DNA from: Turnera subulata
Lineage: Eukaryota > Streptophyta > Magnoliopsida > Malpighiales > Passifloraceae
Assembly: GCA_028386065.3 (NCBI GenBank)
Contig: JAKUCV010004246.1
Coordinates: forward strand, 17,095 to 81,094
Reading direction: 5' to 3'
DNA: 64,000 nt
The notes under the pieces were generated by a model, which saw only the letters and a list, made by a program, of their open reading frames with translations, searched no databases and was not told where the DNA came from. The position numbers and the translations under genes are program-made. Below, piece by piece: positions 24,142-36,440 of this stretch; the stretch's first letter is position 1; each line of letters starts with the position of its first letter.

Positions 24142-27100
24142 TCACACTTCTGTTGTCAAAAAACTTTGACTTGGGGGAACGCCTAACTCATTGGACAGCC
24201 TTTTACATAACTGCATGGATCATTTTAGCGAACTACCATCAGCACAGATGATGCCATCAGTAATGCATTCCTTAAAATAACAAGAGAGAAAAAGGGGTAC
24301 CTGTCTATAAATTGAGGAGTCTCCGTATGATTTTCTCAGTTCAACTACAAACAGTGATGGGCTTATCTCAAACACCTGAAAGTGTTGGGAAGGTATAATT
24401 GTGATGGTCAACCAACTGGTTATGTGCGCATTCGTAATTTCTACAAAGAAACGCCTATGGCTACCGTAATACAATCAGTCAAAGGATCTTTACCTCTGCG
24501 GCAACAGAAAGGTTGCCTAGGATTCGCTGCCCTTTGTTCTCTCGCATCACTTTCATCTAGAGAACAGACAACAATTTCTCAGTCGATACCAAAAATTTTG
24601 GTCTTGAGATCTCCTCAAAAAATATTTTCATCATACTTGTTTCCAGAGATAACAACTGTGTATGTTATAAACATAATATTACACTAACCGTGCCATTCTT
24701 CTTTTGGACTCGAAACCCCATCTCTACGACGATATCTTCAATCTTTCCCATCAAATCACTGATGGAATGACTGGACGTAAATCTGATCTTCCTCTCAGAA
24801 ACATCCTAAATCAATTTGAATTGCATAGTGGCTCATCAGTATTCCATCAGGTAATTGTGTACCCAACGGCAAAAACGACATTTAAACATGCATGATAGGT
24901 CCATTGCTACAGCTACTTAATCTTTCTCACCTCATTCTCAAATAAACCTGAAAGATCCAGACAAGAGGACATCCCAATTAATTGAAAAGCATTGATAAGG
25001 CTTGGTGATCCAGGGCTTGTTTGACCAGATGGCTGCATGAAAAGAATGAACCTGGCAGTTAAAGCACTAGATAATTTAAATTATTTCACAAGGTCACCAG
25101 CACATATGAAAATTCCTTGAAGGTCATACCACTTCCTGCATTGAGAAAGCTTCATCGTCAATATATATATATTCTTCTTCATCTGAGGGTTCTGTTGGGG
25201 TGTAGTCCTGCTTGAACCATTCATGAGCTCTAATACCGTCTACTGTTATTCTGGTAACAGGATTTGGATCAAGAATCCTCCTTATAATGTTTTGGGCGGC
25301 TGGTGATAGCCATTTGGGAATCTGAGCATCCCCCTTGAAGATCTAAAATGCATCAGAATGATCATCAGAAAATTTTCGAATGTATCAATGTGATGGGATG
25401 CGATCAAGTAAAAACGGCATGCAAGAGGATGAAGGACAACTCGTACCTTCTGATAGAGAACAGCAAGGTTTCTATCATCGAAAGGGAGGTATCCTGTGAG
25501 AATCACATATAAGATCACACCACATGACCATACATCAGATGTTGAACCATCATATCCTCTATTAGAAAGGATCTCAGGGGCAACATAGTTGGGACTCCCG
25601 CAGGTTGTATGCAGTAAACCATCAGCCTACAGTTCCAGGCAGAATTTAACAAAGGAGTCAATTACTACCAAGAATCAAAATGAACATACTCTCACAAGTT
25701 GTGAGATATGACAGGTAAGCTTACCCTAAAATGCTGGGGCAAAGCACTAAGTCCAAAATCGGATATCTTTATGTTTCCTTTTGCATCTACTAAAACGTTC
25801 TCTAGCTGGAAAGTTGGACACAGAACATTTGCTTTAGTCAATGGCAAAAGCTAACATGCATTGGATAATTAAATGCGTTAGAGGAGCTGAGAAAGACCTT
25901 GAGATCCCTGTGGAAAACTCCTTTGTTGTGACAGTAGCTGACACCATCAATCAACTGCTGGAACAGCTTCCTGCCCGCAGCTTCTGAAAGTTTCCCCTGG
26001 GATGCCTACAAGACATGGGCAGCTAAATAACTTCAGCGAGAGCTTAAAATAAGATCAGGTATCTGACTGGAAAGAATGCGGAATGTTGAGTTAAAACGTC
26101 TTACAATTCGGTCAAACAATTCTCCACCATTTACATATTCGAGAACCATATAAATCTTTGATTTGCTTGCCAATACCTGCACATTTGGGCATCAGCACCA
26201 GTACAACAACATAGTTAGACCCCAAGCTTAGTATTGCCCTCGGTGAAAAATAGTTAAACCGATGATTGCAATAAATCTCCAAAGTATTTTAAAAAAAATA
26301 AATAGTAAAAAAGACCAATCATCCGCACAACATTCGGTCCCCCGATCCCATGTGCCAAAGACAGGATTATACTTTATACTACTACTATTATTGAAGACAT
26401 GTGTGTGTGTCTTGTTTTATTTTTTTTTTTTCCTAATAATAGTTATGAAGTGATGGTCCTCCTGGAGAAATACTACATGTTTTCCTTATTTGCTTCCGGT
26501 GATTGTGGCCTGTGGGAGGAGGAGGTTGAAGGGCCCCATCATTTTAAGAAGCCAGCAACTTGTTGACCCAATGGGGGTAACGGCCCGAAGTGGGCATGAG
26601 AGGGCATGAAAATAAGAGACCCCCCCCCCGGCCCCCACCACCACCAGACCCTGAACCCAGATGGGGCCCAATCTCAAACAATGATTATTGGCGTTATGTG
26701 GTGGAGGAAATGAAACGCCCGAAGCAAGCACCTCCCCCACCCCGCCAGCCCGCCAAACCCACATGGTTCTGTTTACTCTGACCAGACCGACCAAACGAGT
26801 GAACAATATCAAGCAAACAAAAAGACACAAAACAAAAAGAAAAACCCGACGCTGTGGCATAGGAAACTTCCAGAACATGTGGCGTCTTCTCATTTGGTGA
26901 AAAAATCACTCACCGCACCTGGACAACTAAAAGGATGATTTTTGCGCCGTTACTACAAACCCCGTGTTGAATGATCAAAAAAAAAAAAAAACAACAACCG
27001 GTGTTGAGTTGAGTTGAGCGGTTCAGATTCAACGTGGGGTTATTTATTAATCATTGAGAACCGTATGGGGCGCGAAATCAACGGAAAAACTGATGAGATG

Positions 27101-28135
27101 GTCTTTTACTTATTATCCATCCATCCTCCTAAGATTTTTATAAAATTTAAATAAATAAAAATATTTTTCCTCCTTGGCATTTTTTTTTTCTAAAACAAAC
27201 TAAAAAAAATAGAATTTGAGTTCAACAGAAATAGAAACCACACAAAAATGAGGGAGACGATAAAAACGGGGAGTTTGGTGGGATCGTGTCGTGTATTTCG
27301 ACGAAAACTCAAAGCCAAAAGACAGAACAGAACACAGGGACAGGAACAGGAGATGTGATGTGATGTGGCCATGTGAGCAAGCAAGCAAAGCAAAGTTTGA
27401 AGAAGAAAGAAACAACATTCATTCATACCTCGTGTAACCTCACAACGTTAGGATGTTTGAGAAGTTTCAGTGTGGCGATTTCCCTCTTTATCTGCACACC
27501 AACAACCCAATCATAATTAATAATAATGGTAACAAATAATCATGGCATGTAGTGATTGTTAGTTGATGATTAACCTTTCCCCCCAACAGAAACAAGATGG
27601 ATATAAAAATGATTATATGAAAAAAGGAAGAGTACGATTTGATCGATGATACTTCTTCAACAAGGAAATTTAAAATTTTTACAAAAGAAAGGAAAAAAAA
27701 ACTGAAGCAATCTGGAAGGTTAGAGAAGGATGGAAAACGAGGGACGAATTCCTCCAATTGCAAATATGGTTTTTGAATTTGATGATGAATAGTTCCCTTC
27801 CCTTCCCTCCTCCCGGCGGCCACCGGGGAGGGAGGGGGAGGAGGAGGAGGATAAGAAATGAAAAGGTAATCAATCAATCAGAGGAAGGAGGAGAAGAGGG
27901 GTTAATTACGGGTAGTTACCTGGTCGGTGATTTTGAGGTCGAGGATTCTGTTCTTCTCGAGGATCTTGACGGCAAAAGGCTGGCCGGAGTCGAGGTTCTG
28001 GGCGAATTTGACTTTTCCAAAATTGCCTTCCCCCAGAGTCCTTCCCAGCTCGTATTTTCCAAGGCGCATTCCCTTCTCCTTCTGCTTATTGTTATTCCTC
28101 CTCGCTGCTGCTGTCTTTTCTCCTATCCTCACCAT
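24142..28135 (-). CDS. CIPK1: CBL-interacting protein kinase, CIPK1/CIPK17 clade (SnRK3)
   Basis: CIPKs are Ser/Thr kinases activated by calcium-loaded CBL proteins and act on transporters and stress responses. Twelve exons join in frame: 28135-27920, 27491-27429, 26176-26105, 26005-25898, 25805-25725, 25626-25447, 25342-25130, 25032-24931, 24805-24689, 24556-24494, 24375-24301 and 24210-24142, 452 residues. The kinase domain has a G-loop (GEGNFGKV, 35-42), K57, HRDLK (149-153), DFG (169-171) and APE. The catalytic loop reads HRDLKLEN instead of HRDLKPEN, as in the CIPK1 clade. The CBL-binding NAF motif is N325-A-F, followed by a PPI-type region ([15 protein letters not shown]). The start ATG lies upstream of [11 protein letters not shown]; a second ATG at codon 23 is possible. 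The second intron is long (1.25 kb). The gene matches CIPK1, which I recall at At3g17510. Confidence 0.95.
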
Positions 28136-31100
28136 TCACGGCAATCTCGATTAAAGAAAAAAAAAATTTCTCTTTTGGTGTTGATGCTGTGTGTGCGATT
28201 TCTTTTTTAACCACAACAACAAAGAAAGAAAGAAAAAGATGTGAACGCCTCTCCTCTCCTCTCCTCCCCCGGGGCCTGCAACCGTTTTTTATGACTGTTT
28301 GGAGATTTGCCAAATGTGTTACTAAAAAACACAAAAACTAGGTGTCCTCTTGTCTCTCTTCTTATATCCCTCTCAAACTCCCTCTTCTCCTCTCCTTTTA
28401 CGTGGTGTACTATACTAATGTTTTTTATGGGCAGGGCAGGGCAGGGCAGAGCTTTATGAATGGATGGATAATTTGGAAGATATTGAGACTTAAGAGTATC
28501 TCTGTGGACTTATATATAAGATGTTCGATCTCCTTGCATTTGCATGCCCCACCCAATAAAAGAGAAACTCCTTTTTATTGCATTGCATCCCTTACCCTAC
28601 CCTAGTCTACTCTGTCTAATAATTGGACTCTCTCTTTTTTTTTGTTATTTTTAAAAATCCATCCTGTAACTAAACCAAAAAACCAACAAAAAAAAAAACT
28701 GCTCTGTTTAACAAATTCTCGTTTCTATACCTTACTTTCGTCCAACCTCTTTCGTGTAATCTTTGCTATTCCTTTTCTTTTTTCCAGAACAATTTTTGAT
28801 TTTTCATTAATCCCATTATAAGCACTTTAGCACTAGCTAGCTTAGGCTGGCTAGATCCATAGATATTAGAATCGTATTCCAACACTAGCAGTCTAGCACA
28901 CACAAAAGAAAAGAAAAGAAAAAGTTAATTTGGTTATACAAAAACTATTGATCCCTTTTTAAAGTGTACCTCTATCGGTTAGGGAAAACTACTAATTAAA
29001 ACCCCGTTTGAATAAACCTCCGAAATGGTGAATCCAGTTCCAAAAATAAAACCATACCGATGAATTAAATTAGATTCAATCCCCATACCAAACGAAAGAG
29101 GCTGTAATTGAACAATAACACCTTTGCTCCCACACCTCTTATTTATGCAAAGAATTGTTAATCCCACACCTTTAGTTCTTTTTTTTGTTCAAATGAAATA
29201 ACTACAATAATCTTGTTCAATTTTTATCTTCTTCAATACAAACAAAATGTTTTTATTTTTTCTTAATAGCACTTATGTCATTTACTCTTTCATCCCATCT
29301 ACTTGAATTTTTGGGATATTTGAACAAAAAAGGAGTAATTAAGATGAATTGTTGGTATATTAAACTAAGATTAATTTCATTGTGTTTGGAAGTTTTTATA
29401 TTTTTGGATTTTAAGAGTTCAACTCCATCTAAATTTAGTGCCCGTTTGGATCGTGGGCTTGGGCGCGCGGGATAGGGGTCGAGCCCGAACTCGACGTTTG
29501 GCTGCGCATTTTTTGAGGCTGGGGTCGGGAACGGGGTGGGATCCAATCCTGCAAACCCGGGATTGAGGCCTCCAAACCCGGATTTTCAACTCATCCTTTC
29601 CAAGCGGGCTTGAAAATCCGGGGTAGGGGTTGGAAAAGTATGACGGGCGTGTCCCTGGCAAATTTTCATTAATACCATTTTACCCCCGTTGGTATAAAAG
29701 CGTTTTTTCATGTTTTGGAGCAGTTGACAGGAGCCCGACACTCTCTCTCTCCCTACTCCCAGGTCTGCTGCTCTTCCTCTCCTAATCTTCTTCTTCTCCC
29801 CGATTCATCAACATCCTCCCCATCTTTGTGTGGTTTTTGCCTGTAATAAAGTGCTTGAACTTGCTTCTTCCTCTTCTGCATCGTTTTTTCTTCCTTCACC
29901 CGTCCAAATCTAGTTAAAATCAAAAGCCCCAAATCAAACCCCAAGAACCCTAATTTTCAATTTCAAAATTGAAGATGCAATTGGGTTATAATTCTGCCTT
30001 GAAATGTTATAACCTTTCATTTAAGTTGGATTCATCCCTAATCCACTATCTATTTGAGTTGTGTAGGTGAATTGAAGGACTGAAGTTCGAAGGCTCGACG
30101 GGGTTGGTCATCTTTGTTTCTCAAGGTAAAAACTATTACCCTCTTTTGATGGTTTTGTTGGTTCGTATCACAGAGGTTTTGGTCTGTGTTTTGCTGGGTA
30201 GAACTTTCAATAGTCTCATCTCTTCTTTGTGTCATCAAAATGCTTGGGTCCTCTTAGCGTGAATGGATTTTGGTCTCTGCTTAAATTGTCTTCCTTTACT
30301 ACTGTCTCTGCTAAATTATTCCTACTGATTGCTTTCTTTCTCATCTCTTAATCGTTATAGAAGAAGAAGTTTCATCTTTAAACATTTGTTTCTGGTTCGT
30401 GTTAGGGTAATGCTCTTCACACCGTTCAAATTCTGAATCCATGTTAACTTAAAGCCCTGTTTCCAAATTTACGGTGAAATGTAATTCTTAGTGCCAAAAT
30501 TTTTGTAACTGGATGTATTTGGGGTTTAGCTACTAGGAGGGTAATACGACGCTAATGTTTTTGCACTTTTCCTAGAAGAAAAAGGTATACAATGCTTACA
30601 CTATTTCCCATGATTTTAATATACTAGTTTTTATACTGGAGTTTGCGCGTTCAAATGAGAGACCTTTGCAGATGGCAGAATTGGGGCTTTCGTTAAAATC
30701 TAATGTCTTTATTGCGTTATTCTGCGAGGCCAGGTGTTAAAGTCACGAACTTCTGTCTTTTGTGGCCAATTGATGATCTGTTTGCGACTGCATTGATGCT
30801 GTCTTTTGAATCTGCATTGTCATTTCAGGTCAAGCGACAGATAATTAATGTGAATAGTCATGCATACATTTTTTCGTGCTTAGTTGTCATGTTTGATTCT
30901 GCTTTCAGACTCTCTGCTTATCTGTTAAAAACATGCTGTCAGAACTGTCCCCAGTAATTCCCTTTCATTTATCTTTTTCTATAGGAGTCATGTGGATTTT
31001 GATTTATTCTGCATCTTGACTTAATATGTTGAAGAGTTGGTATATGTCACTTGTCTTTGAAATCATTTTTTTTTTCTTTTTTTCATTTGGATCTTGGGAG

Positions 31101-31680
31101 CTCATTGCTGAACCATGGCGCTCTCCCTCTTTTCATAATTTCCAAGATTTTGCTTAGATGCGTTCCCAATCAATCCGAGCTTCTTCTGTGCACCATGCAT
31201 GTGCATTGAGGGGTCCGTTGATAATTTCAACTAAGCTGTTAATCCCACCCCTTGTTTAATTACAGCGAGGAACTTAATTCTTTCAGGACTAAGTTTGCAG
31301 TCGCTATCATTGTTTTATATGTGGATCTGCTACTTTTTATTTTTGTCTCCAAACAGTAGGTGCATAAAACAGAGTTGAAATACACATTTTTGCTTATAAG
31401 AACACCTGGAAGACAAGAACTTCTCTTGGGCTTAATACAGCTATCTGTGTTTGAGCTCTGATACTCAATAATTGAAAGACAAAGATAATTAAAACTGACT
31501 ACAGGTTGCTCATACTGCTGCGGATTTCCAGTAGCCAGAAATTGTTACCCTGTGCTTTGTGTGCAACGTCTTATAGGATTTACCTTTTGTTCATTTCTCT
31601 TTTGAATGGTGAGATGCATGCATGATCCCAATCATTTTGTGCTGCTTTTGTCTTCATTTCTTTTTGAGTAAAACCATTAG
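28136..31680. other. Upstream of CIPK1; leader-like region without a clear gene
   Basis: Bases up to about 28300 probably hold the CIPK1 leader and promoter on the minus strand (note TCCTCTCC repeats). At 29436-29660 lies a GC-richer block starting GTGCCCGTTTGGATCG, a phrase common at ends of plant MITEs, with internal inverted words (CCGGATTTTCAA and TTGAAAATCCGG), but I found no matching terminal repeat. From about 29730 the plus strand looks like a plant 5' leader (CTCTCT tracts, AACCCTAA near 29943), with donor-like CAAGGTAAAA near 30123. This may be a noncoding first exon of the RNase H1-like ORF downstream. No other gene is supported. Confidence 0.35.
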
Positions 31681-32061
31681 GATACAAAACGTACGATGAG
31701 GCGAGACGGATTCCCAAATGCCACTTACATAGGATACATATACGAAGATTGGGCTTCAGTTAAATCTGTGGTAGACGGATTCCCAAATGCCACTTACAAA
31801 GGATACAAAACGTACGATGAGGCGAGACTTGCGTATGTGATGAGTGAGGAGCGATGGGTTCGCGATCATTTTCAAGATGCGATCATGGACGATGTTGCCG
31901 AGTCAAGTAATCGTGGCACATACCAATTCGGTGCAACCGTCCCAATGAAGGACACAACGCATGCCAAGTGGGGGTTCACGACTCGAGACATGAACATGCT
32001 TGTAATTGGTGTGATTGTTGGCATGTTTGCCATGGCATTGCTTATTTTCATGGCAAAATGA
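31681..32061 (+). CDS. RNase H1 N-terminal/viroplasmin-like domain ORF with a C-terminal membrane segment
   Basis: The ATG at 31696 opens 121 codons ending at 32061. A possible exon starts at 31681, just after an ATTAG acceptor. The stretch YEDWASVKSVVDGFPNATYK followed by GYKTYDEARLAY matches the small domain found at the N-terminus of eukaryotic RNase H1, which binds RNA/DNA hybrids, and in caulimovirus inclusion-body proteins. The front of that domain is missing and is replaced by a second, partial copy of DGFPNATY. The last 25 residues form a hydrophobic segment (MLVIGVIVGMFAMALLIFMA) followed by one Lys, which would make a tail-anchored membrane protein. No RNase H catalytic domain is present. 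The ORF ends nine bases before an assembly gap, so its structure should be treated with care. It may be a gene, a transposon-captured piece or a pseudogene. Confidence 0.45.
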   Translation, partial: DTKRTMRRDGFPNATYIGYIYEDWASVKSVVDGFPNATYKGYKTYDEARLAYVMSEERWVRDHFQDAIMDDVAESSNRGTYQFGATVPMKDTTHAKWGFTTRDMNMLVIGVIVGMFAMALLIFMAK

Positions 32062-32070
32062 AAATAATTG

Positions 32071-32200
32071 NNNNNNNNNNNNNNNNNNNNNNNNNNNNNN
32101 NNNNNNNNNNNNNNNNNNNNNNNNNNNNNNNNNNNNNNNNNNNNNNNNNNNNNNNNNNNNNNNNNNNNNNNNNNNNNNNNNNNNNNNNNNNNNNNNNNNN
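32071..32200. other. Assembly gap (130 Ns)
   Basis: A run of 130 undetermined bases directly follows the RNase H1-like ORF. Its true length is unknown, and the flanks may not be correctly joined. Confidence 1.
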
Positions 32201-34212
32201 AAATCGTGTGGTGGTTATTTCTTGACAAATCAAACACAGATGATGGATTATGGTGGGTAAACTTGGCCAAATTAAGTCTTTTGGATGATTTCAAAGTAAC
32301 AACGCGTACGTGGAACCCTTCAACGTCTCATATAGTCACATGGCTTGATTAGGATTAGGTTGCTTGCTTTATTACAATAATTAATACAAGCTTTCAGTGT
32401 CTTAGAGGGACCCTTGCCATTGCCAATTTGAGGATTTAATATTATAATATTTCTCTCCTCCAATTTAACTAGCTAGATAATTTGTAAGTTACTTATATCC
32501 TACAGCTTATAATTGTGATCTATGAATGATAATCACGCTAAACAAGTATCTTACTTTAACTAAATGTTAAGGATGGGCTGTCTCCTTATCCAAACTTCCC
32601 AAAGACAACTTATCACTGTATATATATTTTTTAACATACATATGATCACTATTATTTTTAATCGCTGCCCACTGCACTTTTGTTGGCCACCCACGACCAA
32701 GAAGAGGGTGGCGCCTCCCAACCAAACAAAAAGGTAACAAATGTAAAACTGAAGATTAATAGCTCACTTTTCTCATTGACTTTCTTTTCTTCTATATATC
32801 ATACTTAAGGAATATATCATACTTAAGGAACCCCATATTCCTTCCGTTCATGTTCGTATTCTCATAATTAGACATGTGGCAACATATTAACCCTGGCGGT
32901 TCTAAAAATAATTCTTATGTTACGGGCTAACTTTTCAAAGCTATCATTCCTTTTAGTTTTATTTTATGTCTATCTTCTCATCTTTAGAACATTTATTTGT
33001 TATTCTTCTTAATTTTATTTTTGTAGAGATTATTAATTGCTGAGGGATATATAAGATGCTTATCTATTATGGTCTTCCTTAATTTAGAACAAGTCTTTTG
33101 CAACAATAGCGTCCTATTCTCTTCATAAACTTTTTAATATCTTGTATATTTATGTTCTTAAAATTGTTAGTGGGTGACATCCATATTTTGGTCTCTAATT
33201 AATAATCCCACCCTACCATAATTAAAAGAGTAGATCTAGTCGTGTTAGTGTTTACAAACATGTGTAATCCCTAATTCTAAAAGAAAAAGAAACTCCGAAT
33301 AAGTAAAGCACATGTGACATATATTAATGTATATTTCATCATTTATTTGAAGGTCCGAGACGAAGACTGTAGTTGGAACATCATTTCATAGATTTAAAAC
33401 TAATCAATATTCAAAGAAATCATCAACTAAATCTCACCTACTACTTTTTTTTCATACGAGTCGCATACTTTAAATATCATCATCATACAACATACAATAT
33501 ATCAAAAGAACAATTTTTTCTATGAGAGAGTTACATTGGTTCGAATGATAGATAGAGTTACTAGCATTGTAAGATGCCCCCTTTGCCATTATAACGAAAG
33601 TTTTGGCTGTTCTTACAAAATTCAACTTTTATAATAGCAATTACAATAGCATGGTGAGATTAATGGTCAAAATATTGCATTGTGCTGGAAGCAACCAAGA
33701 AATGGAAATGCTGAGTGGAAGCTTTCGTTTGCGTGCACTAGCTTCTACTCATTCCACGTAACACGGATTAATCAAATGATCACATTATTGATGATGCAGT
33801 TGCCTCCAAATACAGTCAAGTCAATTGCTTTTTAATCTTTTTCTAGTGAAATTGTTGCTTTCAACTTGGTTACGTTTTTTTGTCGGTCAAAAAAAAACTT
33901 GGTTACGTTTTTAACCTTTTTTTTTTTCAAATCGAAAAAAGAACTTGTATGCGTTTTCAATTCAAATAATTCAAAATGTATTTCTTATAAAATTGACTTT
34001 ATTAAATTATTTGTTACACACCAGCATTATTAATTGTAAGGTAGTGCATTTAAAGTCACTTGACGAAACATTATAATTCACAGAATGCAATTGAATAAAT
34101 ATCATAGGACGGAATATCTTATATCTATCTGGTTGACAGACTGAAACTTTCAATGAAATGAAATTAATAAAACCAACAGTCGGAGAAGTCGGTTTCTTCA
34201 TCTATTAAATGA
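32201..34212. other. AT-rich intergenic DNA
   Basis: No gene or RNA is supported. The sequence is strongly AT-rich with a short tandem phrase ATATCATACTTAAGGAA, repeated near 32797 and 32814. A CTTGGTTACGTTTTT phrase is doubled near 33866 and 33898. Confidence 0.4.
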
Positions 34213-34415
34213 GGATTTGGATCCTTTCCAGTATTCAACAGGAGAGATCCTGTTAAATAAATACCGTTGATTTGTTTAATCAATGACTCTAAAATATGTA
34301 AGTTAAGAAAAACTAAAAAAATTAAATAAGGTAAAAATAAATTCTCACCATTGATTTTGAAAATCATGACCACGATTCAACCAACAGGACATAACTTTAC
34401 AGGAGAGGATCTCAA
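34213..34415. mobile_element. MITE copy 1 (Mutator-like family, about 203 bp)
   Basis: This is a short, non-coding element with imperfect terminal inverted repeats: the left end has TTGGATCCTTTCCAGTA and the right end, read backwards, TTGAGATCCTCTCCTGTA. It is flanked by a perfect 12-base direct repeat TCTATTAAATGA (34201-34212 and 34416-34427), which contains the target duplication. Over its full length it matches the element at 38976-39190, with about nine base differences in the interior. The minus-strand open frame across it is a chance reading shared by both copies. Confidence 0.8.
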
Positions 34416-34427
34416 TCTATTAAATGA

Positions 34428-35446
34428 AGGACTTTCATTAAAGGTGTGATATCTCCTCCACTACTAGTCACGGTCTACCATAAATTAATGAGATTTTTTC
34501 TTCTTCTTTATGTATATAATATCTTCTTTTTGATAATAACTTTATATAATATCTTCTTAATTAGATATCTACTAGGTTTGCAAGAGTTACGTGCCACAAA
34601 ACAAACAAGGTGCATTTCATATGTGGTAAAGGTTTTATTTTGGCCAGAATATATAATGTAGTAAAGTTACCGTGCCGGGTGGTTTGCCATCCTTTTCGGT
34701 TTAATTTCATGGGTTAATTGGCTTTATTCAACACTGACAATCCAGAACAAACAGACCACTCAATCAAAAAATCATAATAGCCAGGCAAAATCGGGCCAAA
34801 GATCATTGACCATCTGGACCACTTTTTTTCCTTTTTTGCCTCGTGAATTACTACTACTGGTATGCATGGGTCGCTTTGTGCTACGCCGACAGATCAGATA
34901 CAAACAACGACTCTGCTTTAACTAGTTTTTATGAAGCATGTTGCTTCAAACTTCACATTCAGTATTCATTCATTGTCCACCCACCACATACAGAAGGGGC
35001 CTCAAATCTCAATTATATGCTCCTATTATGTGTTTTCTGTGTCTCGAGAGAGTCAGACCAACCACGACTGCGTGCCTCAAAACAAAACACCCATATAATT
35101 AATGACCTAAGAGACATACATGGATCGAGTAAGGATTTTTTTTCTTTTGTCACAACCGCAAGAGCATACAGGTGGAGGGAATGACAATTAGAATTAATCA
35201 TTATGATGAAAAGGTCGGTCCAAAATCAAGTGGATTTCTGTCCTCTCACTGAATGGACCACTATTTGGGATGACACGGCCCATTTAGTTTATTTGGACTT
35301 GTACAAGTTACAAAAATTTAAATGCCTAAATCCTAGCTATTACCACTAACCCATGAACCCCTCTCTTCATTGGGTCGAGCCGGGTTTAACAATTTTGCTT
35401 AGAACATCGTAATGGGCTCAAAAGAAAGTGATTTCTTTATTAGTTC
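34428..35446. other. Intergenic DNA between MITE and SINE
   Basis: No gene, RNA or clear repeat is seen. Open frames here (for example 34843-35184) show no known domain. Confidence 0.35.
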
Positions 35447-35465
35447 AAAAAAAAATTGTTTATGA

Positions 35466-35634
35466 CCAATATGGGGTTGGATGAGTTGGTAAGCAAGCTC
35501 ATTCCGCTTAAGTAAGGGCACACACGTTCGATCCCTCACGTACGCAGTCACCCCTGCTGGGAGATTCACCCACCACCCCAGGTGTGCTACACGAATCGAA
35601 CCAGATTAGGCGTAAGCGAAACCGGTAGGGCAAC
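35466..35634 (+). mobile_element. tRNA-derived SINE
   Basis: This element of about 169 bp has an internal RNA polymerase III promoter: an A-box-like GGATGAGTTGGTAAGC near 35476 and a B-box GTTCGATCCCT near 35529. It ends in an A-rich tail and is flanked by a 19-base direct repeat of nine As plus TTGTTTATGA (35447-35465 and 35635-35653). This is the signature of LINE-driven insertion. It resembles the Au-type plant SINEs in its head, from memory. It does not fold as a tRNA, so I do not call a tRNA gene. Confidence 0.82.
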
Positions 35635-35653
35635 AAAAAAAAATTGTTTATGA

Positions 35654-36440
35654 AAATTGGGCGATGACACAGCCCATCACTTTTTTTTTTTTATAGTAAT
35701 CACTTTAATGGAACTTGTACTAAATCACGAATATTTAAATGGTTATTTATATTATTTAACAGTTACGGGTTGAACCCCTAACTACCTTTGGGTGGGTAAA
35801 GGTAAAGTAACGGGCCCTGGAATTCTTTATTTTATCGGGTCCTCTAGTAATAGGCACTTAATCTGGGCCTTACTTGTGCTATATAGTCTTTCTGTGCCGA
35901 AGCGAAACCTAGTATATTGGTGAAACTGGCTTCAACCGTCGTCTATTAATTAATCCAGCAGTATCAATGCTAAAAAAGAAAAACAAAGTTCATATAGATT
36001 ATTCGTTAATCTGTGTTGGTCTTTCTTCAATGTCTCTTCTTCTTCGTCTTTTTTTAAGAACTAATTTTTTTTGCATGTGCGATGCACATGATAAGATAAA
36101 ACATAATATAAATATTTTCTTAAAGTAATTATTATTAATAATAAAATTAACTTGAAATTATGCAAAAAAATAATAAGTTATTTTATTTATGAATAAATTG
36201 AGTAAGAAGAAATGGTTACATATTAATGATTCTTTGCCGATATATATAATTTAATTCATAATTTTAATAAAATTTTTGGCGGCTTCATCCTTTTTATTAA
36301 TTTTAAATTTCTCTAAATTTATTTTTTATAATAAATTTCTGATTCACATATACTAATAATATTTTTTTTACATAAAAGTTTTATTATAAAATTCAATTTT
36401 ACTTTTTTATGAGATCTAAGTTCTTTTAAAAGATTAATCC
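35654..36440. other. AT-rich intergenic DNA
   Basis: No gene is supported. An imperfect palindrome CATGTGCGATGCACATG lies near 36073; such words occur in plant repeats, but I could not delimit an element. Confidence 0.35.

Noticed and set aside
29436..29660. MITE suggested by GTGCCCGTTTGGATCG
   Set aside because: The phrase is typical of MITE ends, but I found no partner terminus or target duplication.
35466..35560. tRNA gene
   Set aside because: A-box and B-box are present, but no acceptor stem or cloverleaf fits; target duplication and A-tail show a SINE.
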